Shown here: in pieces, positions 1 through 11,877 of the stretch
How the letters are laid out: every line of letters begins with the position of its first letter
Position numbering within the stretch: position 1 is the first letter of the stretch
The notes under the pieces: model-generated
What the model saw: only the letters and a program-made list of their open reading frames with translations
Databases searched by the model: none
Told to the model about the DNA's origin: nothing
DNA from: Rutpela maculata
Lineage: Eukaryota; Arthropoda; Insecta; Coleoptera; Cerambycidae
DNA length: 64,000 nt
Direction of reading: 5' to 3'
NCBI GenBank assembly: GCA_936432065.2
Contig: OW386289.2
Span: 12,819,077 to 12,883,076, forward strand
Position numbers and translations under genes: made by a program

Positions 1-26
1 AGTTTAAAACACTCATTATTGGAGAA

Positions 27-982
27 TCTGGCGTTCCACAAGGAACTGTGCTGGGACCAATATTGTTTATAATTTATATCAACAGTATGTTCATGTTAAA
101 TGCTCAAATGAAAATAGTATCATATGCTGATGATACTGTATTATTATTTCATGGTAATGATTGGCAATACACGATGCAAAATGCATCAGTAGGTCTCAGC
201 ATAGTTAGAACATGGCTGGATAAAAATCTCTTGACATTGAACTATCTTAAAACCAAATTCATTAGCTTTTCAATCACAAACGTTAACTGTAATCACACAA
301 AAAATCTACCCCTACATAATAACAACTGTATTCTAAATGATTATCAAAACTGTACATGCGACAAGAAAATTGACTCTGTAAATGAAATAAAATATTTAGG
401 AGTTATAGTTGACCAACATTTAAAATGGAGGAGTCACATAGAATTAATGTCAAAAAAAATTAGAACACTTATCCCCATCTTTTACCAACTACGCAATATA
501 TTATATAAAAAACAATTATTACTTGTATATAAAGCCTTAGTAGAATCTATAATCAGATATGCTATCATAAGTTGGGGGGGTCTATATAACACTACAGTTA
601 ATATGCTACAAACAGCACAAAATTATGTAATAAAAGTCATGCTAAAAAAACCCAAAAATCATTCTACACAACTGCTATATGACGAAACCAAGCTATAAAT
701 GTTAGGCTTATGTATATTATACAGTCAATCGTCTTCGTACATACAAAATGTGACAAAAATTCGTTAAAACATAATATCAACACTCGGGCAATAACAAATC
801 ATCATATTCAAGAACAGCTTTTTACAAGAACAACATGTCAGAAATTTATTTCTTTTTTAGGAACAAAATTTTATAATAATATACCAAATGATATAAGAAC
901 ATTAACTAATTTAAAAGCATTTAAAAATAAAATAAAAATGTACGTTATACAAAACAAAAATCACTTCATGCAGTATGTTTAA
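27..982 (+). pseudogene. Non-LTR retrotransposon reverse transcriptase, C-terminal half, frameshifted
   Basis: This is the 3' part of a LINE ORF2, whose reverse transcriptase copies the element RNA at a nicked target. Reading starts inside the RT domain at SGVPQGT (27-47), the usual thumb-side RT motif, followed by LGPILF. The catalytic YADDT box is at 123-137. A stop at 696-698 ends the first frame, and the protein continues in another frame from about 710 to 982 with the basic, Phe/Lys-rich tail (NDIRTLTNLKAFKNK) typical of Jockey/CR1-like ORF2 ends. The endonuclease and N-terminal RT are missing because the copy is 5'-truncated. It is not functional. The clade (Jockey versus CR1 or similar) cannot be settled by eye. 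Confidence 0.9.
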
Positions 983-1350
983 TAGTTTTTCTGCTAAATC
1001 ACACAGACTGAGGTCTGGTTCTCTGTTCTCCTGCAGTATTTTCTGGATGGATGGATTCTTTTAATGTAACTGTGTTGCTTAGGTATATATTATATATAGG
1101 TAGGTAAACATTCGATATAGGTTATATATGTATATATATTTTTTTCTTTCTTGCACACCCATGTTCGTATTTACATAAGGGCATTTCATCAAATAACATT
1201 AAGCACTTGCTTTAATTTACACATCTATAAACTACATGGAGCACATCACAATTTTTTTAATTTAGGTGCTCCAAATTAATGTATTAATTTGAAATATGTA
1301 ATATATTGTAGCAAAATGGAAAATAAATGAAATGAAAATGAAAATGAAAT
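27..1350 (+). mobile_element. 5'-truncated LINE insertion with simple-repeat 3' tail
   Basis: The copy runs from the truncated RT frame through about 340 bp of AT-rich 3' UTR to a short tail of AATG/AAATG units at 1322-1350. The flanks identify the target. Bases 1-26 (TTTAAAACACTCATT, then GGAGAA) and bases from 1351 (AACTACTCTTCTAGC) are adjacent in the uninterrupted repeat at 2968-3015. The LINE therefore jumped into a copy of that palindromic repeat. I could not define a clear target-site duplication. Confidence 0.85.
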
Positions 1351-1501
1351 CAGTCAAAACAACTACTCTTCTAGCTAATACTGACGAAGTATTGAATTAC
1401 ATGATAGGATTCTTAGCATGATAAAAGCAAATAAATAAAAAATAATTAATTGTAAAAATAAATCAAGAATAGGCTTGTAAATAATGAATGAATGTTTCTA
1501 T

Positions 1502-1556
1502 ACTCTACTGATGAGAACTAACGAGTTCGAAAAAACTTGTACAACTTTTCTAGAGT
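1502..1556 (+). ncRNA. Hammerhead ribozyme motif, type I topology, apparently complete
   Basis: A hammerhead is a self-cleaving RNA. All core parts are present in order. Stem I is ACTCTA (1502-1507) pairing with TAGAGT (1551-1556). CTGATGA is at 1508-1514. Stem II is GAACT/AGTTC (1515-1519, 1524-1528) around an AACG loop. GAAA is at 1529-1532. Stem III begins AAAA/TTTT (1532-1535, 1546-1549), with a further TTG/CAA pairing after a C-C mismatch. The predicted cleavage is after C1550, a UUC site that fits the NUH rule. Both stems I and II are perfectly paired, which is unlikely by chance together with the invariant core. It lies between the inverted arms of the P1 repeat. Confidence 0.8.
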
Positions 1557-2837
1557 TGAAATAGAATGTATGGTTCAATAATTGTTGTGAATGACTATAT
1601 TTCAATAAATAATTTAACTATTTTCAATATATTTTTTGCCTTAAAATGCCAGGAATCCCATCATGTAATTCAATACTTCGTCAGTATTAGCTAGAAGAGT
1701 AGTTGTTTTGATTGTTTTTCCAATAATGAGTGTTTTAAAGTGTTTTCTTAAGTAGTATATAAGCGTGACCCGATTAAGGCACCAATATACAGAAAGTAGA
1801 TAATTTCATATTAAATAAAAAAGTGTGAATGATTAAATTTGAATAAATGATTTAAGTATTTTCAATATTTTTTTTTCTTTAACATGCTAAGAATCCTATC
1901 ATGTAATTCAATACTTCGTCAGTATTAACTAGAAGAGTAGCTGTTTTGATTGATTCTCCAATAATGAGTGTTTAAAGTATTTACCTGACTAGTATATTAG
2001 CGTGCCCAGATTAAGGCAACAATATACAGAAAGTAGGTATTTTCATAATAAATAGAAAGTGTGTAAGTTGTGATTTGCAAAATACCTAAATAATATTCTC
2101 TAAAAAAGTTAGTTTATGAAATAATAAAAGTAATCCGTGAAACAAAAATCTGTTTAGGCTCATCGTTGCCGAAATACAGTTAACGTGCATTTAAACGTAG
2201 CCATGAAAAGGTCACGCTCTTCAACCAGTCATAACTCTGGTTTAAAAAACTTTTAACATGTACCTTCAACCAAATTAAACCTTATTTAAAGCTTAAAATT
2301 TTCATTTGGTAAATATGGTTATCTGCAAAATCAAAAATAAAGCAAAATTTTGATTTTTTTACACAAAAAGTGCCCGTTTTTTGGTTCCAGTAAATTCCAA
2401 ATTGACAAAAAAAATTCAAATCGTGTTTTTAGTTAGTCCTAACTATTATGTATACGCTAAATTTTCTTTTTGACCGTGATGGGTGTATTATCTGAAATAT
2501 TTTACACTTAATGTGTTTTGAAAAGATGAATTTTCTTGGCTTTAAGGTTAAATGACTTAGCTGAATGTTACTAGAGACAAAAAATTATGGCAATGAACTA
2601 AAAAAAGCATTGCTTTTTTATTTTTTGATAAATATAATAGCTTAGGAGATAGAAGAGTTTGAAGTTAACTATTAACGTTCTTTTTTTAAATTGACGCATT
2701 TGATGAATATAGAAAATCTGACAACCTCTGTACTGTTTTGACCTGCCTGGCCTTAAAAAGGGATTAAGAAACGTTCAAAATGTTTTTTTATGATTTTTAG
2801 CGTTATTTTATGTATTTGTGTAAATATGTACCTATAT

Positions 2838-3194
2838 TAGAGAATATTATTTAGGTATTATGCAAATCACAACTTACACACTTTTTTATTTATTATGAAA
2901 ATACCTACTTTCTGTATATTGTTGCCCTAATCTGGGCACGCTAATATATTAGTTAGGTAAATACTTTAAAACACTCATTTTTGGAGAACCAATCAAAAGA
3001 ACTACTCTTCTAGCTAATACTGACGAAGTATTGTTTTGATTGGTTCTCCAAAAATGAGTGTTTTAAAGTATTTACCTAACTAGTATATTAGCGTGCCCAG
3101 ATTAGGGCAACAATATACAGAAAGTAGGTATTTTCATAATAAATAAAAAAGTGTGTAAGTTGTGATTTGCATAATACCTAAATAATATTCTCTA
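2838..3194. repeat. Near-perfect 357-bp palindrome of family P1
   Basis: Two 161-bp arms (2838-2998 and 3034-3194) are reverse complements with very few differences and enclose a 35-bp spacer that holds GACGAAGTATTG. The stretch GGAGAACCAATCAAAA at the inner end of the left arm matches TTTTGATTGGTTCTCC exactly. Foldback/MITE structure; no TSD was established. Confidence 0.85.
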
Positions 3195-3240
3195 ATCATG
3201 ATAAAAGCAAATAAATAAAAAATAATTAAATGTACCTATA

Positions 3241-4007
3241 AAGATGAAAATGACTCAAACATTGATGAAAATGAATAGTTAAATTAAATTTAGGTCTCTA
3301 TATAGTTAATAAAATAGGAAAATATTAATTATTTTTTGTTAATTTGCTACACCTTAAAAAAAAAACCCAATCCAAATTCGTAATCAGCAACCTCAAAATC
3401 ATAAATAATATTGGTTTCATTAATAAATTCCCAGTATTTCCTTTATACTTTTTTTATACTTATTTTTTAGCTTTAGTGGTGGTTTTCACCCTCTTAGGGT
3501 AAGAACAATTAGTTTTCTTATTAAGGAATGAGTTCTATGTTTCAAAATGTAACAATCTGCTAAGAAAGTCCTAATTTCTCAAAATAAACAAAAAATAATT
3601 ACTTCGTCCATTTTACCCCTTTTAGTTTGGGTACTTTTTGATACCAAGTGACAGTACTATCAGTGTATTAAGTTGTCTGAAGATCATTTCAAACGTGGAA
3701 ATAAGACTTGTTATTTGATTACTAATGAAAAGTTGAAATGCTAAGTTGGTGTAAAAACGTGCAATTCGAAAGATATTTTTGATTGTTTTATTTGTTCACT
3801 CTTTTACACTGCATCAAAATATTACTAGATAGAAATTAGCCAAAATATAGCCAATACATCCTAAAAACCACATGTTTATGAAACTAGTATGTCCACAGTC
3901 AAAGAAATGAAAGGAAGATTTGTGATTGCTTTTTAGATGAGGAATTAATTTCTTGGTATACGTAGTTTTAAAAAATAATTTTGCACAAGTAGGTATGCTT
4001 ATAGAGG
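3241..4007. other. Non-coding stretch, nothing recognised
   Basis: AT-rich DNA without a usable frame. A short GGTGGTTTTCACCCTCTTAG piece near 3480 resembles degenerate repeats at 50316 and 50630, so this is probably old repeat debris. Confidence 0.5.
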
Positions 4008-4074
4008 GCAGAATATTTACTAGTGAAATATTTTGTCGAACTCCTCTATACGTTTCCTTAAATATATAAGGAAT

Positions 4075-4688
4075 AAAAAACCAGACTGCAACCAGCAGCT
4101 GTTCTCCGGACTAATGCCCCGCCGGCGCTGAATTATGAATTACAAGCCTGGCCGCGTTAAGTACAATAACTATATATTGCCACAAAACGCTAAAGTTTCG
4201 ATTGCAACAGACACCAGCCGAAAGATTTATTCCTACTCAAAGGAGCTCTCATGCCAGCCACTCCACACCACTTGAAGAGTGCACTTTCGAGCTATTGGCT
4301 CTCGTCAGTGCAAGGTAGGTCTGGGGTGGCTGGAACGAGGTACATGACGAGATTTATAAAATTACGACATGCAACAAAAATGGCAGGCTCCATTTAGCGA
4401 CTGATCTCCATCGAAATTGAAGCAGCAGTAGCCCTGACACGGACACAGTTAGTAAGTATGCTTTTGCGGGGCTTCTAGCACCGCAACCCATAAGGAAAAA
4501 AAGTATGCTTAGAATATTTACTAGTGAAACGTTTTGTCGAACTTCTCTATATTTCTTCGCAATCGAAACTTTAGCGTTTTGTGGCAATATACCGTAATTG
4601 CATTTAATGCGGCCAGGCTTGTAATTCGTAATTCAGCGCTCGGCGGGGCATTAGTCCGGAGAATAGCTGTTGGTTGCAGCCTGGTTTT
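4075..4688. repeat. Foldback with ~130-bp GC-richer arms
   Basis: 4075-4206 and 4559-4688 are imperfect reverse complements (shared ACGCTAAAGTTTCGATTGC and GGACTAATGCCCCGCC). The spacer (4207-4558) has no gene; the small open frames in it are the two strands of the arms. Family unknown. Confidence 0.75.
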
Positions 4689-5053
4689 CTTATTATACTC
4701 TTCGCAAAAACGAAGAATGTATTTCATTTGATCGGCAAATTTCTAAATCAGTAAATATCGCTCGTAGAGAAAATAATTTCATGTCATTATGTTAGTGAAC
4801 TTTTAATATGTCCGTCTGTCCGTTCGTCACGTTTCTTGTAAGCACGAACTTAAGAAAGAAAAGTCCAATTGTATTGAAATTTGGAAAGTAAGTTAACGTT
4901 AGCTAGAGGAAGAACCCTATTGTTTTTGAGAAAAATCAATCAGTAAATAAAAAAGTTATTAATCATTTAAATTTAAAAAAATATGTCATTTGTACTTAAA
5001 TAGAAATCTTGCGAAATTTTATTCTCTATAATTTTTTCTGTTTATACATTTTA

Positions 5054-5056
<3 letters not shown>

Positions 5057-5125
<69 letters not shown>
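5057..5125. repeat. (AT)n microsatellite
   Basis: About 34 AT units inside copy 1 of family T. The other two copies have only a few AT repeats at this point, so it expanded in this copy. Confidence 0.95.
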
Positions 5126-5126
<1 letters not shown>

Positions 5127-5202
5127 CATAATAATATATCTAATTCGTTGAAATATAATACCTGAATGATATATACTATAGACATTCAATTTTTGTAGTG
5201 AT

Positions 5203-5273
5203 GTGTGATGGTGTAGTGGCTAAAGTTTTGTCTGGCACTCCAAAGGACTTGTGATCGAATCCTTGATAGGGTG
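5203..5273 (+). other. tRNA-like segment with internal Pol III boxes (A and B)
   Basis: A-box-like TGGTGTAGTGG at 5209-5219 and B-box-like TGATCGAATCC at 5252-5262, spaced as in a tRNA gene. It does not fold into a full tRNA that I can draw, and it sits inside a TIR-bounded element. It is a relic or passenger, not a cellular tRNA gene. Confidence 0.55.
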
Positions 5274-5460
5274 TTTTTTTTTCATTTTTTTTTCGAATAT
5301 TTTTTTTTCACAACAAAGCTGATATCACAAAATTTAGAATGTCCAAAAACTAACATTATTTACAAGAAAACTGCGAAGAGTATCCTATAGAATATGTAAC
5401 AATTATATAAAAAGCTCAGTAAATCAGCGAAGAGTATAATGCTTCCACTAGTTCCTTATA

Positions 5461-6211
5461 CAGTGTGTCCCCGGATTGTGTTTGCGATAGGTGTAAAATA
5501 CCAAAGAAAAAAATAGTACGGCTTTCATTTTCTGCGGTCTCGGTCTGCTTGACGTAAAATGGATTTTTACCAAATTTCAGTTAAAATGGGATCCAACTCG
5601 CTGAGTTAATCTAAGAAGAAAATAAAAGAAAAGAAATCATTGTTTGTAAACTGGTCTTTCTGTTAATTTTACGGAAAAATTATATTTGGATAAAATATTT
5701 GGCATTGAAAGTTAGAGCCATATGCCAACTTTCATTGCATTTGAAGAAATAATAATAATAATAATAATAATATCTCCTGAAGAGATTAGAAGAAGTTACA
5801 AAGAATTAAAAGAATTATTGGAATTACGTAGCAATTTAGGTGAATAGGTTTCTGGTTGAATACGTTCAAATTGTTAATTGTGTTAAAAAATAAAAAGTTG
5901 TTTACTTTAAGTAGTATTTTTTTTTTGTTCAAATGCAATGAAAGTTGGCATATGGCTCTAACTTTCAATGCCAAATATTTTATCCAAATAGAATTTTTCC
6001 GTAAAATTAAGAGAAATACCAGTTTAACTACAATGATTTATTTTCTTTTATTTTCTTCTTAGATTAACTCCGCGAGTTGGATCCCATTTTAACTGAAATT
6101 TGGTAAAAATCCATTTTGCGTCAAGCAGACCTAGACTGCAGAAAATGAAAGCCGTACTAATTTTTTTTTGGTATTTTACACCTATCGCAAACACAATCCG
6201 GGGACAAACTG
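5461..6211. mobile_element. Mariner-end foldback MITE with ~285-bp arms
   Basis: Starts CAGTGTGTCCCCGG right after TA (5459-5460) and ends CCGGGGACAAACTG right before TA (6212-6213), the target and terminal pattern of Tc1/mariner elements. Arms at 5461-5745 and 5926-6211 are long reverse complements. The 180-bp centre includes an (ATA)n run near 5751. No transposase is present, so it is non-autonomous. Confidence 0.85.
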
Positions 6212-6262
6212 TATATTTAAGGAAACGCATGAATGGAGTTCGACAAAATATTTCACTAGTAA

Positions 6263-6740
6263 ATTTTGAGCGAATTTTTTTGCTTTTTTAACTGACCTCA
6301 AAAATTTTAAAAAGGAGGAAGTTCTCAATTCGATCTCCATGTATGTTTTTTAATATATTTAGCGGTGGTTCCATAATAATTTCATCGAGCTACGTCTAGT
6401 GCAAAATGAGCAAAAATCGGAACAAATTTTTTTAGTTGCATATTTGGCGAAGGCGCCGGGTAAATTTTGGTGAAATTGCATTAAAATTGGTAGTTAAAGT
6501 AATTCCAATATATGAAATGGTGCATGCGATATTCATAGTGATATTCTGGCGCCATCAAGTACCAACTCAAAATTGTATCAGCGTGCCTAACAGTCGATTT
6601 CGAAATTTGGACCTATTAGAGGAACTTAGTAGGCTTTGAAAATATGACAATTAGAAATTTTTCAAAATGGCCAAATAGATCTCATCGAGTACTATGTCCC
6701 AAAAAAATGTTAAAATATCAGGCAACGCGTTCCACAATAA
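6263..6740. other. Non-coding stretch, nothing recognised
   Basis: AT-rich with a short inverted GGCGCC pair (about 6450 and 6549). The open frame here has no recognisable protein features. Confidence 0.4.
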
Positions 6741-8572
<1,832 letters not shown>

Positions 8573-8624
8573 GACGTGGTGATATTCTGGCCCCATAAAG
8601 AAAAAAAAAATTAAAGTTTTTGAA

Positions 8625-8851
8625 CAGAGATGGGTAAAGGAAACTTTCCATTTGAAAGTTTCCGGAACAAAATTTGTATAGAAGTGAAGGCTTTCAATAA
8701 AATATTTGAATATTCCGAAAGTTTCCAATAGAAACTTTCCCGGAATTTTGGAAACTTTCAAATATTCAAATATTTATTGAAAACTTTCATTATTATCAAA
8801 ATTTCGTTTCGAGAACTTTCAAATGGAAATGGTTTTCTTTATCCATCTCTG
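8625..8851. mobile_element. hAT-type MITE with 8-bp target duplication
   Basis: Ends are CAGAGATGGGTAAAGG and the complement CTTTATCCATCTCTG. Flanks are TTTTTGAA (8617-8624) and TTTTTGAG (8852-8859), seven of eight identical. An 8-bp duplication and CAG.GATGGG ends are characteristic of hAT elements. The interior is an imperfect palindrome of AACTTTC and AATATTTGAATATT pieces with no coding capacity. A relative is at 38472-38767. Confidence 0.85.
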
Positions 8852-8859
8852 TTTTTGAG

Positions 8860-9145
8860 ATAAATGGAACGTTTTGCGTATTGCGTTCCCCCTACGGACT
8901 TGTCGAAAAAACTATCAGCACAACTGAAAAGGGCACTGCCTTCTTAACAGATTGTGAAAAAATCAGAGTGTGAAAAAGTCAGAATGGCTACTCTGTACAT
9001 TCATTACATGTTTACACATTACATGTTTTACCTTTCCACTTAATGGATAATCCACAAAATAATGCTTATTTTACATAATGTAAAGAGAAAAATAAATGCC
9101 TATAATTAGTAATTTTCTTATTCCTGCATAAAAATGTAATATTAC
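8860..9145. other. Non-coding stretch, nothing recognised
   Basis: No gene or repeat found apart from a short direct repeat of TTACATGTTT near 9005. Confidence 0.4.
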
Positions 9146-9352
9146 CTGCACTTGAAACAATTCCTAAGCTTTCGGCGTAACCCAATTTCGCAGCCATTTC
9201 ACAAACATATTTTTCGTTGAGAAGACCCGTGCGCATTAGTAAAATGAACGATTTAAGGTAAATTTGACTGTCACTGAATTGATAGGCCATATATTCTGAT
9301 CTATTATTAGTAAGTCGGATTGAAGTAATTTCAGTTATAAACGTCAGGATGG
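9146..9352 (-). CDS. Possible internal host exon (69 codons), unidentified
   Basis: On the minus strand the frame is open from a TGA near 9372 through 9146 and ends at a good donor (GTGCAG followed by GTAATATT). An acceptor-like TATATAG precedes position 9352. The implied exon is 207 bp, in the same phase at both ends. The peptide includes EYMAYQFSDSQIYLKSF and MRTGLLNEKYVCEM, reads as an alpha-helical soluble segment and has no repeat-family features. I do not recognise the protein. Alternatives are a chance frame or an old pseudogene; no neighbouring exon was found in a compatible phase. Confidence 0.35.
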
Positions 9353-9553
9353 CTATATAAAATCAGTGAGAGTAGTTTTCTTAAATACTTGCTACATATT
9401 GGAAATAAAAAATCCTAAATAAAAGCTGCATTCTAAAAAACCCACCAACCTTGTATGAATAAGTTACAAGAGTTACATTAAAATTTACGGCATGTAAAAT
9501 TACGACCAACTGTTTCCAAGACGCAATTGTTAAATATAAAAATTCCTACATAA

Positions 9554-9766
9554 AAATCTTATCCATATTCAACAAAATCATCACCCTGTCGACCCTCATG
9601 TAACATATTGGCAGTAAATAAACCTGGAGGAATTCTTCTGCATGCTTTAGAAGTTCAACACAATGCGTCGACCTGCGAATTGCATAACAAAAGGTCCTTA
9701 GTACTTATTTACGATGGTGTCTGGTCCGGAAAAGGGACGCAGTTTTTTAAGGAACCGGAACTTTAG
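9554..9766 (+). other. Unassigned 70-codon open frame
   Basis: Open between TAA (9551) and TAG (9764) and including ILAVNKPGGILLHALEV and SLVLIYDGVWSGKGTQFF. The composition looks protein-like and there is no ATG at its beginning. It could be a decayed exon or element fragment. The opposite strand is also partly open here, so I give it low weight. Confidence 0.2.
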
Positions 9767-10369
9767 AAAAATCCATCCCAGGTTGGCCTGGCCCGTAGTG
9801 GAATATAAGACGGGTACACACACATGTAAACAAAAGAACTTAAGTAACGTATTTTTTCTTTGTGCGTCCATAATTTCTGAGATAATAAGAGGTAGTTAGG
9901 AGTTATTATTCAAATTTTATGTTCTATGCATATTTTTGGAACAAAGAGTGAAAAAAAAGTCGTAAAAGTTTAAATAGTCGAAAATTTTTATTAGTTTTTT
10001 TTTTGGTTTATGATGATGAGATACTAAATAGGGTCTGAAATTAAGTTTTAATCCGTCATATATTCTGGTTAAATGTACCCCACCCTATTAGCATTGTTGC
10101 GTAAAGTTTTATAAGTAGAAATTAAATTATTATCTACAGCAAAATTAACCGTGATTCTATAAAAATGGTAGGAACTGGAGGAATCTGAAAATTTACGCCA
10201 TAAGGTACGAAATTCTTCAGCTAAGAAATGGTTTCCACACAAAATCTCTCTAATTTACTTCCGCATCGTGGAAGTATCTAGTACGATAAAAAATTGTTCA
10301 GAGTAGAAAATGCTTTGCGATATACCAAAAATCTATATTTAAATACAGTAAGTTTACGCTTGTTAACTA
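9767..10369. other. Non-coding stretch, nothing recognised
   Basis: AT-rich, no convincing frame or repeat partner elsewhere in the window. Confidence 0.4.
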
Positions 10370-11160
10370 CTTTTTGCATGTATTTATTGTTACCACAAAT
10401 TGTTACACTATGTTAGGGTTGTTTATTCGCTAAGGGCTGAAAATTTTGAGGGTACATGGGTTTTTCTGAGATCGGATTCGAACTTGAACTCAACAAGTTC
10501 AAAACCCCTGAAAATATAATTTCATAATCTAAATTGCGTGTTTTTTCAAATTTTTGTTATTTTTATTTCTTCGCCCCTTTCAACCACTAATTTACTTTAT
10601 TTTCAACCTAAGACTAACTCCTAAAAATATAAGTTTAGTATGAAAATGACCTGTTTCGTCAAATTTTAATTTTTACACCCCTTACAACCCCCATTTTACT
10701 CGGTATTCACTTTAAGAACCAATTTTTGGCTTTTGGCATGTTAACATTTGAAATCAGCAACCTTAAAAACCCCAGGATTGTACATTATAGTACTTTCTGC
10801 ATGTACTTATTGTCACCATATATGTATGAGGGCGATTTGACCCTATACTAAGGGTGTTTTTTCGCTCTAGCTCAAAATTTTGAGGATGTTTAGGCTATTC
10901 TGAGGTCGGATTCGAATTCAGCGTCAAAACGTACATTGGACTACTCGGGTCGAGTTCTAGGATCAGGACTTTTTTTGTATGCTTCTTTCTGACCCAAATT
11001 TTGAAGCCGCCATATTGAAAAAAAAAAAAAAAAATCTGCAGCAAAACTGAATTTAGCATATCCAAATACTTAACTCTACCAAGTTTTTATCGAAAATAGG
11101 TTACCTATTTTTGACGCCTGTTTTGAAAAAAAGGACAACTGTGTGGCAGTCTATTATTTT
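10370..11160. repeat. Two-unit tandem repeat, ~424-bp period
   Basis: The unit beginning CTTTTTGCATGTATTTATTG (about 10370) recurs at about 10793 (CTTTCTGCATGTACTTATTG), each followed by a Ctcaaaattttgagg-like block and GATCGGATTCGAA / GGTCGGATTCGAA. A related TCGGATTC...TTCAGCG block is at 50823-50842. Probably part of a larger repeat family linked to the iterons near 39.4 kb. Confidence 0.65.
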
Positions 11161-11167
11161 TAAATTA

Positions 11168-11313
11168 CATCAATTTATTTTAAAATATTTTCCAAATGTT
11201 TAAACAATCAATTATTATTTATTTACAACTTTTTTCACATTATGCTGGAAAAGTCAACTTTATTTTATTTTATGTTTTAGATATCTTACCCATATTATCT
11301 AATAAACCCTGAT
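11168..11313 (+). repeat. Left member of a direct repeat flanking an unnamed gene relic
   Basis: Matches 13744-13902 in the same orientation (ATCAATTTATTTT, ATCAATTATTATTT, TTTTTTCACATTATGCT, CATATTATCTAATAAACC). The right member has about 20 extra bases near 13841. Between them lies the pseudogene at 11878-13453. They could be LTR-like or subterminal repeats of one element. Confidence 0.7.
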
Positions 11314-11877
11314 TTAATTAAACAAATTCCATTTGTATAAATATTTTTTTATCGAAAATTCGTCAAAAATCCGGTTTTCGAGATCGGACTGGCAGTCTAT
11401 TCACTATTCTACAGCCTACATGTATTAGAAGTAAAAATAGCAAATTCTTAGTAACTTCGTCTTGCTAAATAACAATATAAAAAGCAAAAGTTCAAGTTGG
11501 CTCTGGTTTTCCCAATACAGGTAATAAAGTGTAACGCAGGTATAGGAGTCTACGGACGATCCAGCTGTTGGGACCCGACATTGTCGGTACGCTTTGAAGA
11601 TAATTGGAATTCCAGCGGACCAGTTCACTTTTACGAATGAGTTCAAAGCATGCCGACAAGGCTGGCTCCCTGCCGCAGGATCGTGTGTAGACCTTATAAA
11701 CCCTAGTTTATGGGCGGTCCTATCACAAATAACAGGTAAAATTAGAATTCTACGAAAAATAGACATACTAACTACCTACCTCTTTATTTGTCACTAAAAC
11801 TCATATTCCTTCTTAGGTAGTCGTATTTGTACCTTGTGCATGATAAGCGTTCAAGTAAATAGTGCTATTTTGAAAAT
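11314..11877. other. Leader region upstream of the gene relic
   Basis: Contains two GGCAGTCTATT copies nearby (11143, 11391) and a GC-richer block (11540-11730) unlike the surrounding AT-rich DNA. Small open frames on both strands here overlap each other and are not convincing genes. Confidence 0.4.

Larger units (their letters stand above)
1351..3240. repeat. Cluster of related inverted-repeat units (palindromic family P1)
   Basis: A unit containing CTAATACTGACGAAGTATTG, TGAGTGTTTTAAAGTATTT and AATATACAGAAAGTAGGTA occurs at least five times in both orientations: about 1354-1423, 1643-1830, 1885-2110, 2838-2998 and 3034-3194. Arms at 1354-1423 and 1643-1742 face each other around a hammerhead motif. 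Arms at 1930-2110 and 2838-2998 face each other around about 730 bp of AT-rich DNA (2111-2837) with no gene that I can recognise. The sequence after 3194 (GATAAAAGCAAATAAATAA) repeats 1419-1440, so units were inserted into or duplicated from one another. The family is unknown to me. Confidence 0.75.
4694..5438. mobile_element. MITE-like element with tRNA-like core, copy 1 (family T)
   Basis: The ends are TATACTCTTCGC (4694-4705) and GCGAAGAGTATA (5427-5438), a perfect inverted pair that extends two bases further on each side. Inside are a TCCGTCTGTCCGT run (~4810), a conserved block with GCTAGAGGAAGAACCCTATT, an AT microsatellite and a tRNA-like segment. Copies 2 (34177-34863) and 3 (29830-30095) share the same order. 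The element is non-coding and presumably moved by a transposase supplied elsewhere. Confidence 0.75.
4008..6262. repeat. Interrupted inverted repeat enclosing several other elements
   Basis: About 50 bp at 4008-4060 (AATATTTACTAGTGAAATAT, then TTGTCGAACTCCTCTATACG) is the reverse complement of 6217-6262. A third, direct copy lies at 4508-4552. The outer pair looks like the two arms of one element that has since received the elements listed between 4075 and 6211. Confidence 0.6.

Noticed and set aside
5203..5273. Functional tRNA gene
   Set aside because: Boxes are present but the arms do not pair as a tRNA and the segment is embedded in repeat copies; the same applies to 29859-29938, 34625-34700 and the SINE at 14751.
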